Shown: positions 1 to 11,700 of the stretch, piece after piece | How positions within the stretch are numbered: position 1 is the first letter of the stretch | Layout of the letters: each line of letters starts with the position of its first letter | Assembly (NCBI RefSeq): GCF_047663525.1 | Contig: NC_092613.1 | Span: forward strand, 6,783,501-6,847,500 | DNA from: Anas platyrhynchos | Lineage: Eukaryota > Chordata > Aves > Anseriformes > Anatidae | Direction of reading: 5' to 3' | DNA length: 64,000 bases | Made by a program: the position numbers and the translations under genes | The notes under the pieces: model-generated | What the model was told of the DNA's origin: nothing | The model's input: only the letters and a program-made list of their open reading frames with translations | Database searches by the model: none

Positions 1-1091
1 CCTCAAGCCAGCTGCACCACCCCGGACTTGCACCACCCTCCACTTAGAGAAAGAGCAATTCACCCAAAATAAGATGATTCACACGTGCCTGTTAATTAGA
101 TTTTTACTTTGAGAAGCCCCTCTCCTCACCAGTGCGATTGTTTATCCCTGTAAAAGAACTAACAATTATGACTACACAAACTATGGTGCTAAGATCTTTC
201 ACAGTATTTCTCAGTAAATTGGGTCGCCTAACAAAAGGAAATCGGAATTCACACCACAATCGTGAGCACGGTACACCAAGAGTCGAGGTGATGATGATGA
301 AGATGAAGGCTTATTACTCTTCCCACTGTGTATTGCATTCTAAAATGGTGGCCATGTCTGCCTAGGCTTCAGCTCGCACAGACACCACTCCAACTCCGGG
401 CTGCGGAGTTGGACGGCGCTCAACTTGAGGAAATAGTTACCTGGATCAAATAAAAACTGAGCCGGACCCCATCCAGGGCTAGGGCCGGGCCCCCGGGGAG
501 GGGGGCGAGGAGAGGCTGAGGAGCGGTGTCCCCAGCCCTCCACCACCACAATGCCAACATGGAGGGCAACACCCAAGCAGCTGCCTCCTCCAGGGCTCTG
601 CACGGGGGCTGCTCGCCCCCAGCAGCGGCTCCGGGACAGCGCCTGGGGCCACGTTGGAACTTTTTTTTTTGGAGGGGGGAAGCTGGGGACAGGCAGGAGA
701 GGAACGGCTCGGCCTTAAGAGCCTGCGGGGAGCCGCGGCGGGGCCGGCTCAGCCTCCCCCCGGCTCCAGCCACTTTCGTGTCGGGCACGTCCAACACTTG
801 GGAGCCACTTTGGGCAGCGGGGGGAGGCCGGGGAGCCCCCCCCCCTCCAGCCCCGGGGGCGACCAAACTTCTCAGCGGAGGAGGAAGAAGATGAAGAAGA
901 AGAGGAGGAGGAAGGGGGGGGGGAAGGGAGCGGCCCCACCTGCCCGGGGGGCACCTGCGGGCCCCCGGGGGAGGGCAGCGAGCCCCGCACCGCCGCCCCG
1001 CAGCACCGGGGCAGGGCGGCCGGGTGCCGGTGCGAGCCGTGCGGCCACACAAAGGCCGTTCTCCCCCCGGCGGCGCCATGCGGGCACTCAC
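1..1091 (-). other. KDM5B: KDM5B intron 1, 5' part
   Basis: No further KDM5B exon is visible between the exon 1 donor and the left edge. From about 420 to 1091 the intron is still CpG-island sequence. It contains a purine-rich GAG/GAA simple repeat near 876-928 and several G runs. Long open frames on both strands here are products of the GC content, not genes. Confidence 0.7.
876..928. repeat. GAG/GAA purine-rich simple repeat
   Basis: Imperfect (GAG/GAA)n tract of about 50 bp followed by a G run, inside KDM5B intron 1. The plus strand is almost purely purine. Confidence 0.8.
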
Positions 1092-1229
1092 CGGCGGCGG
1101 CCGCACCTTGCAGATGCCGGTCTGCTCGGCGATGGGCCGGATCTTGTGGATGAAGGCGAAGGGGTCGGCGAACTCCTCCCAGCTGGGCTCGAAGACGGGG
1201 CACTCGGGCGGGGGCAGGAACTCGGCCAT
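1092..1229 (-). CDS. KDM5B: KDM5B first coding exon (partial gene)
   Basis: This exon encodes the first 46 residues of the H3K4me3/me2 lysine demethylase KDM5B (JARID1B), a nuclear 2-oxoglutarate/Fe(II) JmjC enzyme that represses transcription. The peptide begins [20 protein letters not shown] and ends CKVRPPP. It covers the start of the JmjN domain and is nearly identical to human KDM5B after the variable N-terminus; KDM5A differs (for example [24 protein letters not shown]). The ATG at 1229-1227 has G at -3 and +4. The exon ends in phase 0 at a consensus GTGAGT donor (1091-1086). Human KDM5B carries about 20 extra residues before GEFLPPPE. The frame here stays open upstream, so a longer N-terminus cannot be excluded, but I see no homology there. 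The remaining exons lie beyond the left edge. Confidence 0.93.
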
Positions 1230-2720
1230 GGCCCGGCCCGGGCCTCGCCGCCACCACCAGCACCACCAGCACCGAACAATCCTCCGCCAACCGCCGCCTC
1301 CAAACGGGACGTGCGCGTCCTGCGCCGGGAGGAGGCGGGGGTGCGGGGTAAAGGGGAGGGGTGCTCGGGGTGTGGGGGGGGTAACGGGGGGGAGGGGGGG
1401 CAAGAAGGCAGAGAACGAGAGAAAAAGAGTCCGCCCCGGGCTGGGCGGAGGGGGAGGGAGCGAGGGAGGGGGCGGCGGCCGCCCCGCCCCGTCACGCGCC
1501 TTTGTGAGGGGGCGCCCGGCCCGGGCTTGGGGCCGGTTGAGGGGTTGGGGGCTCCAAGTGTTTGTGGGGGGGGGGCGAAGATTCGAGACCCCCGCCCTTC
1601 ACGGGGGGGGGTTAAGGGCCGGCTGCGAGCCTTGAGGGGCGGGGAACGGGGGGCAGCGAGCCCTCAGCAGCGCCTCGCCGGGACCCCACGGGCGCTTTAG
1701 GGGGGGTTATATGGGGGGTGGAGGGGGGGGGTTGTGAGGGGGGGGGGAGCTCACAAAATGTCCGCCCCAGCGCCTTTGTGCGCGGCCCCCTTTCACCCCC
1801 CGCTCCCAGCCGCTCCCCTCCAGCACCGCTGAGCTCGGGGAGGCCTCGGGACCCCGCGCTGCGCCCCCCCCAACACCTCCCAACCCCCCCCTCCCACCCC
1901 ATCCCCAGCCCCTCCGCTCTCTTTGTGGGGGCCCCGCGGCCGGGCCCCGCCGCGCTGTGTTTACATGCGCGGAGGGATCCGCCCCAGCTGACAGCGGCCG
2001 CCGCCGCCGGCCGGCGCTTCTTTTTTTAAAGAGCCTCTCCGCCGCCCGCCATTGGCTGCGCCGCCGCGACGTCACCGCCGGGGGGGCGGGGCCTCGCCGG
2101 GCCGCGCGGACGCATTGTCTGCGGGCACGGCCCCGCGGACGGACGCGGGGAGGCCTCGCTCCGCCGTCACGGCCCCGCTCCCCTCACGGCCCCCCCCGGT
2201 TCCTTTTGTTCCGCGCCCCCGTTGTCTCCGCTCAGCCCCCGGTGTGTGTGGGGGGGTTACGGGGGGGGGGGGTGCAGGCCGCGGGGAGCCGCCCCGGAGG
2301 GAGCCCGGGGAGCCCTCCCCATCCTCCCCCCCCCCCCCCCCCCCGCTGCACGTAGCGCACGTGCCCACGGCTCGGCCACGCCCCCATTGTGGCCACGCCC
2401 CCTCGTGGTGGCCCCGCCCCCTTCTCCTCAGGAGGCCCCGCCCCTCCTCAACTCGCCTCAGAGGCGCTCGGGCGCCGTCCTGATCGCCCTCCCTCCCTCA
2501 GCTCGGCCCCGCCGGTCGCTGTCCGGGGGCTTTTTGGGGTCCCGGTGGCAGGGCCCCGGCAGCAGAGCCCTTCCAGGCTTCCACAATCCGTGTTCTAACT
2601 CCCCTCAGCCCGCCCTGCGGCACCGAGCCCAGCACAGCCCCGTGGGGAGCCCTCAGCCCGGGCCCACGCCGCCATTTCCTGCCTTCCCTGCACCCGCTGC
2701 CTCAGCCTGCCTCGGGGGCT
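1230..2720 (-). promoter_or_regulatory. KDM5B: KDM5B CpG-island promoter and 5'UTR
   Basis: Very GC- and CpG-rich sequence directly upstream of the KDM5B ATG. On the minus strand it contains a CCAAT box (plus-strand ATTGG at 2051-2055) and a CRE-type TGACGTC (plus GACGTCA, 2068-2074). Together they suggest a start-site cluster between about 1.3 and 2.05 kb. No TATA box is seen. G runs on the plus strand are dense (1337-1401, 1561-1620, 1710-1748, 2246-2272), and a C18-type run lies near 2326-2344. The 5'UTR end cannot be fixed from sequence alone. A divergent transcript to the right is possible but not shown. Confidence 0.7.
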
Positions 2721-5700
2721 CCCAAATTGCGATTTTTTTGCTCATCCACTGAAACGTGGCTGTTACGCACAAGCACACTCAGGCTGCAACTTCCTTAAAA
2801 CTTCAGCTGCTGGCCTAAAGTTTGGCCCCTTTGAATAAAACTTACCCGGCATTATCAAAATCCCATGCAAAAACACTTTTATTAATACAGCAGTTGGGAA
2901 AGTCAAACACACCTGAGCTGGAAACAGGACCCAAAAGCACAGAAGCAGCCGGGTGGCAGTTCAGGAAGGAATCCAAGGCCCAGGGTAGCTTAATAATTTC
3001 AAAGCTGATACCATTCGCAAACACAGCCTGAACTTTCACCCTACCAATTTCCTATCATTCAGCTGTTCCCCTGCCACAAGAATTTAATTCATGAAATTAT
3101 TTAGAGGAAGGAGGAAGTTGTAAGCTCTCAGAACTTCTGCTTACCGCTCAAATAAATAGGAAACTAAGTACAGAGGAGTCACTTCTACAGTTAAGAGTAG
3201 ACTTATTCTCCTAGGAAGAAGAAGGACTGCTTTTGTAAAGGGCAGAAGGAAAGACAAAGGGAGGGATCCCCTGCATTTAGAGCCGAGCTCTTTTCAAAGC
3301 CCTGCTCTTGCACAGACAAGCTTACCCCGTGACTCACGCCTTGATCTGGCTTTAGGTAGCCAGCCAGGCTCAGCTTCTCAGAGCCCAGCAGCCACCCCAG
3401 TTGTTGGAAGCACCTCAGGTTTTCATGAGCTCTAGGACGACGTCCCTCCAAGTTGCTTGGTTAAATTTTATCCACAGCTTAGAGAAGTCAGCGAACCCAC
3501 TTCCTTGTACAAAAGCAGAGCAACAATGAGAAGTCTTTAACCATATACATGAGACACACCGTAGCCGTTTTATACTTTCCTGTTAATACTTTCATTTTAC
3601 ACCAAGGGAACCTCCAGTACAAGTCACCTAAGAGCAGTCTGGGGAGAAAACTAAGCTGCTTCATCACCTTGGAACAGCTGCTCTGCACCATATCCAAAAC
3701 TCTAGGGTCTCTGGCACCGAGGAAAAAGCTCTGAGCAACATTACTTTAGTGACTGTGGGTCTGAGTTTCTCAGGAGTCTTAAGGATGCCTAAACAACTAT
3801 GGTTTCTGAGGTACAGAAAATAGTCTTTGTGGTAATGACTCCCCAAGTACTTGTTCTGTCAGCTGGAAGGAGCATGTTTGAAAGGATTATTTCTGCTGAT
3901 AAAATCAAGAACAAAGGTCTCCTGTGGGACTCTGATGAAAAAAAAATAAATAAAAACCACTCAGGTGCTTTACCTTGGAAGTTACTACTGGGGAAGAAAA
4001 AACATTTAGTACAAAGATCTTCAGTTGATCAGAGAAGGGATACGAGTTATCAAGAGATAACCCAAGGATAAAAAGCAGATTTCTTGAAGGGAAGGTGAGG
4101 TGGCAGAAGTCTGGATAGGAAGGTAGCAATTGCTTAAGTAGTAAGCCCTGGAGGGGCTAGGGAGAAGCAGGACCTCAGCCCGGAGACACCACCTTTCATC
4201 CCAGCAGCCTGGACCCTGCTCAGTTTAATCCTGTAGCACAGCAAGAGCAGCCACAGCTCTCCCAGCACCTGCTGAGCACTGGTTGCACTGGCCTAGGACA
4301 GTGGGAACACTGGGAATGGAGATGAGCTTTAGGAAAGACTGCACCCTGCATCTCCAAGCAGACGTACCTGCAACTCTGGGCACTGAGAAGGACCAGAACT
4401 GCTCCCAGCAGCTCAGAAACTAGCAAAAGTCATGAAAGAAGGCGAATACTACACAAGTTTCACTCCAGGGCTACCTAGAAGCAAGCTGGAGCAGATCCTG
4501 CCCATGAGAGCCCAAGGCAGAGTTTTACGCTCCCAGGTCCAGAGAGGCTCAGTGCTGCACAGCGAGGCTGCAGCCAGGTTTTTTCCCTAAGTCATAGATA
4601 AGTGAAACTCCATTGAAGTCAAAGCACTCGTTTCATCAGAGAGCTTAGCCTAATTAAAATACTACATGTTCACAGTACAGGGCAGGGAGGGAAATATGCT
4701 GAGGCTCTCAGCTCTTTAAGAAAATAGATTCCTGGGAACAAACATATTTAGTAAGCAGAATGTGTAACAGATCAAACCAAACCAGTTTTTCCTGGGCCAA
4801 CCAGCAGCTTGTACGAACCTGCAGAGTGGTTTGAATTTCATCATCAAGGCTAGAAAAGGGTTTTAAATTTGAGAAAGCCAGCTGCTCCCAGAGATGCTGA
4901 TGCACGTCACTCCTCAGAGAAGTGTCAAGCTACTGAAATCTCAGGATCCTGATTAGAAATATGGAAGGATAGGAGATTCTGGATGTGAGATTCTGGAAGT
5001 TTTGTAAGCTCAGTTTGCAGGCTGTAGGCATTGTGCTGACTGCTGCCTCGGCGCTAGGGACCCAAACTCTTTGCCTCCCTCGTGTTTTGTCTTGGCTGAG
5101 AAGCGTTCTCTCACGTAGAAGAATTTGGTACTTTTTTAGCAGCTTTTACTGCAAGTATGGAGAAACATCAGTATCAGTACCTAGCTGAGTACTTTCTTGC
5201 TTTTCTTCCAGAAGATGTGCTCCATACCCCTAGCCTATTTTGGGCTGGCTGACAACATGCAGGCCTCATATCTGTACCATGCCTTCTGCACTCTGGAGAA
5301 GCCGAACGAGCACCGCAAGCTCTTAACTCTTCAGGCTGCAGGCTGAACATGTCAGCTACAGGAAACCATGCAGAGGGGCCACACTGAAGGGGCGGGCAGG
5401 AAATCTGAGCCTCTTTTGTGGGCTAGAATTGAGCTGGCTGGCCAAGGACGGAAGTCCCACAGCTGCACACAGCTCCTGGTGGGGACTATGTCAACAGACA
5501 GGTAAAAACAGCTGGTTAGCATGTGGAAGCCAAATACAAACGCTCAAGCATGGGAAGCCGTGCACAGTTGTGCAACTGCCTTCAACGTGACTTTTATTAA
5601 TAATTCGGAGAGCCCCATGCCCTGTCATTAGCTTCTATTAAAGGCTGAGTGAGGTCTTAACTCCAAATCCACGGCGGGGCTCCCATGGGCACAAGGATAA

Positions 5701-8700
5701 GCGAGCCGCAGCCGTAGGAAGCGCTGCAGAGGCAGAGCTGAGGTGCTGCTGTTTCACACGCCTCTCCTCGCTCTCGGGCAGCTGCTGACTCACGCTCGAA
5801 TTCCAGCTGTACCTGCTTGCTCCTCGCTGTGCTAATAGCACCTGGCAGCGCGGGACGCAATCTGCTCCCAGGCAGGACGTGCAGAGGGTGGGATGATTTG
5901 GTGAAGTGTGGAGGCTGACAAGGGAGCAGCCATCCACGGAGCGCTTGGGCAGTCAGCGAGGGTGAGGCCCAAGTCATTATCTTCCAGCTGGTGGCTAAAC
6001 TAGGTCAGAATAACCTCACCCTAAAAACCCCTTGCGCTGACAAGTTCAGGTCTAGACCTCGGCACTCAGGGAAATGAATCTACTCATGGAGTCCCTGCAG
6101 TATGATGGGGTAACTGGAGAAATGCACCTTGCCACGATGCACAAAGCTACAAAGCTCAAACCTTTCTTAGAAAGAAGAATTTTTCAAAAGTTAAGGTGCA
6201 GCTTCATCACCCCCAGCCCCTTGGCTGCTGTGAAACAGAAAGTGCTATCACAACCGGTCCCTGAAGCGTCTGAATTCAGCTGTGGTTTCTGTGTGGGTTA
6301 AGGGGAAGCGGCGCTAAAAAAAACTGCTCTGAAGAGACCGTACCAACTGCACCTTCTGCCACTCTCGCCGAGCCCGCTATCACAACGGGCAGACACGTTG
6401 TACCACCGCTGATAAGCCCACTGCCCTCCTCCCCACCGCACGGTGACAATACACAGGGCCTGGTAAGGACGGAAGCTGGTCTTAGAGAAAGTGTTTAATT
6501 AACAAAGCTTGTTCCTACTCAAGCTTCCTTTCTCAGCTGCAGCTGAAATCCCCCACAATTAGACAGATCTGCTCCGGGATTCACTTGTTTTTAGACAAAG
6601 GGGAGCATTAAAGCAGTGGTGAGGAGCAAGAACGTAAGGTTTGAGGGATCCTTGTGCCCAGGTAACCCACAGCTGCGCTCAGGATGGATTAACACGCCTC
6701 GCTCAAGTACACAGAGAGAGGCCCAAGACTGCAAAAAGCCCAAACTCCAACCCAGGTTTCAAACAGCAGATACGCACCAAGTCATCTAAGCCCTGGTGGC
6801 TCTTTTAAATGCGTTAAAAATGAGTCTACAGCTGGACAGACAAATCAGAACATATGAACGGGTTTTAAAAGTCTTGGCTGATGAAGAGCCCTGGAAAAAC
6901 TGCTTATAGAGATGTAGACATTGAGAAATGGCACAGCTACACGAATTAAGGCCGAGAAAATGTTTCAGATAATACTGATCACATACACGATGGCAATTGT
7001 AGCCAAGCAAAGGTGGTAAGAAGCCACATGAATCACAACCAGGCGGCCTGCTACAGGATCTGGTGGATGGCATTGGAGGTTTAAAGCCAGCTGGGGAGCC
7101 AGAAGGCATTCAAAGGAGAAAGGATGTGATTAAATAACCTGGCAATGGAAAGAATTTAGGAGCTCTACAGGCAATAAACTACTAAAATAAACAGAAATCA
7201 GACCCTCAGAATGCAGCAAGTTCTGGGGGCTTTTCACGTGGCTTTTCCCAAAATCAAGTTCCCTGGGAGGCCCAGCTTACTGCACTGATCTGTGCAACCA
7301 CGCACATCCCACAAAGAAAGACAAATTTCAAAATACCCAACTGATGAGCATCTTTTGCAAGAAAGCACAAGACTGGACAAGAAAATAAGCTTCCCAGTGA
7401 CCACAAGTACAACAGTGAGGATTGCTCCTGATCTGCCAGCACCTACAATTAGCAAAAAATGGGTGCATCAGCTCTTAGGTGCTTTGAGAAGTGTTCTGCA
7501 ATAGGCTTGTATTTAATACATCCGATCAACTCTGAACAAGGTCTGAATCAATATGCAGACAAGCTGCCCTACTCAGCCTCATCAGACAAGTCTCACATGC
7601 AGACACACGTAGCAGCCACTAAATACTTGCAGCACTGCAGATAATGAAGCCAGTGCACACATGCTGCAATACACGGAGCTGGAACTTCACCAATGTTGGT
7701 AACTGTAATAGCAGCGAACAAGAAACAGACTCGGTGAGAAAACAAGGAGGAAGATAAACACTAAACAGCCAAAAGAATAAGACAAGAAACGGAAGTATTT
7801 TGCCTAGGAGGGCCAGAAACTGTTGCCTGAATGAGAGAAGCCATGGAAGAGGAAACCCTCCATTTCTGGGTGCCATATGTGCTTGCTGCAAGGCATTAAC
7901 ACCATTTTCAAAAGCGTTTGTGGACAATGGCAGAAGCTGTTCTGTAACGTGCTGAGACGTGACTGGGACACTTCACTGATGCGTGCACGTGATCCTGCAT
8001 TCCACATAAACACTCCATAAGTCGTGAAGAACAAAGGCAGAAACCATTTTGCAGCAGTCAGCACCAAACCATGGTTGAGCCTGTGGTTCACTGAGCCTAT
8101 GGTTCGACTGCAGCTGGCCCGTGGCACCCCATGCTTCCCCTACACCAGCTCTGGCCCTGGGCTGATCCCGTGCTGAGCCATCTTAGCTCATGAAGCTAAA
8201 AGCTTCACCCTTTTCCCTTCCCCAAGGTGCGTTTTCTTGCCCATTTAACACAAAACAGTGCCAGAACCAGTGCAAGAGCAGAGACAGGATTGTAGGGGTG
8301 ACGAAAGAGGGAGTGCAGGGACAGTGGTAGCAGTTCAGATAGCTTAGATTGTCCCAAAACAGCAGACACAGGCATTCAAACCGAACTGAAAGTAGCTCTG
8401 CATGCAACATAGCTTGGACAGCTGGTGCAGAACTGCACCAGATCACCTCCAGACCTGCTGGAAAACAATGCCAGACAATGTTACATTAGCATCTCTTTGA
8501 AACAATGCATACCTGCAGCCTTCAGCCAAGGCAGGTTCCACACACTGGGTTTTGAAATAACCGAAAAGCCACAGATCTCTGCTCTCAGTCCAGCCAACTG
8601 AAAAGCAGCTTTTGCAAGTGATGATGTAAGACTATGAAATGCATTTGACAGTTGTAGCCATAGAGCTCTGACAAAAAGTAACGTGGAGATGCTTAAGGTC

Positions 8701-11700
8701 TTCGAAGTCTTCTTGAATACTGCTTGGAATTCATCCCTAGCATGAAGCATTACGACCCACTTGCACAGCACCTGCCTGTGAAAAAGGAATTTGAACACAC
8801 AAAATAGCCAGGAACCTTTAAAGGCCATTACCTTAAAGAAATGCACAGGTGACAGAATCAGAACACTGAGCACAGGCTGAGGAAGTTTGAGCCATCCTGG
8901 ACAGAGGGATTGTTTTTGTCCCAACTCAAGTCTCTGGAAGTAAAATGCACAGTTCTGGAGTGAAAGGGCTTGAACCTTCAACAAGCACATGGTGAGGAAG
9001 TTCATGCAATTCTATCATCAGCATTAGAATAGACAGGAAAAGCCCTCTGTTGGTTTTATCTTCTTCCCTAACTACCCAATAAGGTAAAAGAATCCTAGCA
9101 GACCTAGCACTGATCACAGGTGACACATCCAGGTCTAATATTTGGAAGAAGGAACCTTACCCAACCATACGGCATTTGGCCACAAGCATCTCCTCCACTC
9201 ATCTCTGTTCATGAACTGCCTGACTAGCAAAGCTCACAGATGGATGCTCAAGGAGCAATATGCACATAGAGACCAGCAAAAGCATCTCATCATTTCAGTG
9301 CTAAATATTTACAGAAAAAACACGCTCACGAACAGGCACGCAGCGCAGTGTAATAGCAGTTAAACATCCATCACTTCCAAGAGCTGAAGTGGGAGAAATG
9401 CCGAAACAGTATTAATGCAACATATTTGGGACAGACTTTCTGGTGCTCTGATTGTATCCATATGCACAAAAACTCAAGCCTGTAAAGTTATCTTGAAGTT
9501 CTTATTTTAACTTCTCCATGAGCATCTGATCTCCAGTCCTGTTCTTACAAAGTGAGAAGCACGTGAAGCTGGCCGTGGAAAGCACGGTCTTCAGAAAGCC
9601 AGTGGGTATGCACCTGGCATCAGGAAGACGAAGAGCCTGGGGTTTAACAGACTTAGCCATCTGCAAAGCTCCACAAAAGGCACTGCTCTTCGTAAAACTC
9701 TCGCCCTTCCACCCTTTTATTTATTCTCCTGGTAGTTCCCAGGCCCTTGTCAGCCAGCACCTCCATTACCTCCAGAGCACTCTGATTTCTTCCACCTCAT
9801 CACACTCGTTCCTTCTCTTCGTTAAGAGTTGAAACTATGAGCTTCTAAACCCCTCGACCAACTTTTAGAAGAAATCTGTAGATCAAAGTCTTCACACAGC
9901 CTGGAAGTTGCTCCTTCTATTTCAGACTGATACAGAGAAGGGATCAATCATCATCGCTTTGCCAATACAAAAAATTCCTACAGCACTTCTACGTCCTGCA
10001 ATAGGATGAAAAATTGTTCAGCTCTTTACTGCCAAATTCACTTATAAACCCAATCCATGACTTCTGAGTTCAAACATAAACCATCTTCTCTTTTGAGTGA
10101 GTATAAACACGATGTAAGAATCTGTGAGATCAGGAGTCACCTAATCCAGTTCCTTATTCCTGACAGGAGCCTCAATTACACTTCCTCTGTACTTTCCCAA
10201 CCTCTGGTAATGCACACTGCCTACAGAAGACGTGGCATCTGTTTAATCACCTGATTTTTCTTCCCAAACTTTTAAGACTTGCAAAAGAAATATGAACTCA
10301 ACAGCACAAAGACACCGCCTGAAAAGTAACTTGGATCTTATGTTGTTGCAGTACTTCTGTGAAAAGCTGCCCTGGTACATGAAAATAGTTCTGTATTATA
10401 ATCAACAGCTGAAGTTTTGTCTCTGTGAAGCATCTCCTACAGGAAAACTTGACCTTGTACAAAGGCAGACAGTTTGATTTGGCAGAAACAGGCTTTTAAA
10501 AAGTTAGAAGAGAATGGCACAGGGCAGCACATCAGCAGCACTGCGTATCAGACGTCAAGGCCTGTCTGCTGCTACACACAAGCAGATTTGGCTGAGAACT
10601 GCAGAGCTGAGCACAGAATGACATCCTCCTTGCTTGTCCTGCAGGATTTGGTAAGCAGCATGTCAGCAGAAGGCCTAACAAGACTGAAGGCTGCAGGCTT
10701 GGGATAATATAATCAAAAACTTTATCTACGTTTACAGCAGTGCATTAGCAAAATAATGAATTGACTTTGCTGTTCCAGCTTTTTTGTAAGTTTCCATGAC
10801 TAAACTGCCAGTGAGATATTAGTGTATGACTCTGTATGACTATCACAGAGCAAGAAAGGCACAAAGCAAAGCCAGAAAATCCTTAATACCACTACCACCA
10901 CTTTTCTCAGACAGTGCTCACTTACCAACTAATACTCCGAAGAGCTCCGCTTTCCTAAAAAGTTGATTCTATTCAGCAACAGTCTTATAGGGTAGATGTT
11001 ATCCAAGTGGTCTCAAGGTATCTGAAGTACAAAAGCACTTCCTGAACATGAAAAATCTGCTCTGTAGGAAAGGGTGCCAAGCACATGCACTTGTATCCTT
11101 ATTACCTATACTGGCCAGAGAGTTAAAATGTAGAAAGAATTTCGTACAGTAACAGTGGCATACTTACTATAGGAATTATAAATACATGTAATTTCTATAT
11201 TATATATATAACTAGCACATTAAAAGCTATTCATATTGCTTATTCAGAGGACAGAGTGGGTGGAAGTCAGATTCTGTTGCACTGCATTCCATTGGAATGG
11301 CACCAGAACCATCTCAGAGCACATCTTACAGATACAACCAGCAATTTAGTGAACTACATGGCAATCCACCATGGGTTCCAGCTCATTTCCTCCTCCTCCT
11401 CCACTTAATGAGTCATAAAGTTATTCTATATCAGGTGATAGCTGTTAATTGCCAATCTCAATAATGGAAGAAAGCTGTGTCACCGCAGGTAGAGATATAT
11501 TTAGCTACCAGGAGGTAATGCCTGCACTTCTGCCCGTGCAAACAGGCACAGAACTATTTTCAAAGCAGAAGAATGGGGATGAAGACACGCACGAGAAGTT
11601 CAGATTTAAAGAAAGGTTGTCACTTCCCTGTCACTTTGAAAATCTTAGCTTCTGAAAGTTTCAGGTACTCGGTCTTACTCAGATTTTAATTCAGTACAGG

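Noticed and set aside
420-1403. Long minus-strand frame running through KDM5B exon 1 into the intron
   Set aside because: Only 1092-1229 is coding. The rest is GC-rich intron and 5'UTR beyond a consensus GTGAGT donor.
8095-8120. GGTTCGACTGC resembling a tRNA B box
   Set aside because: No matching acceptor or T stem and no A box at the right distance.
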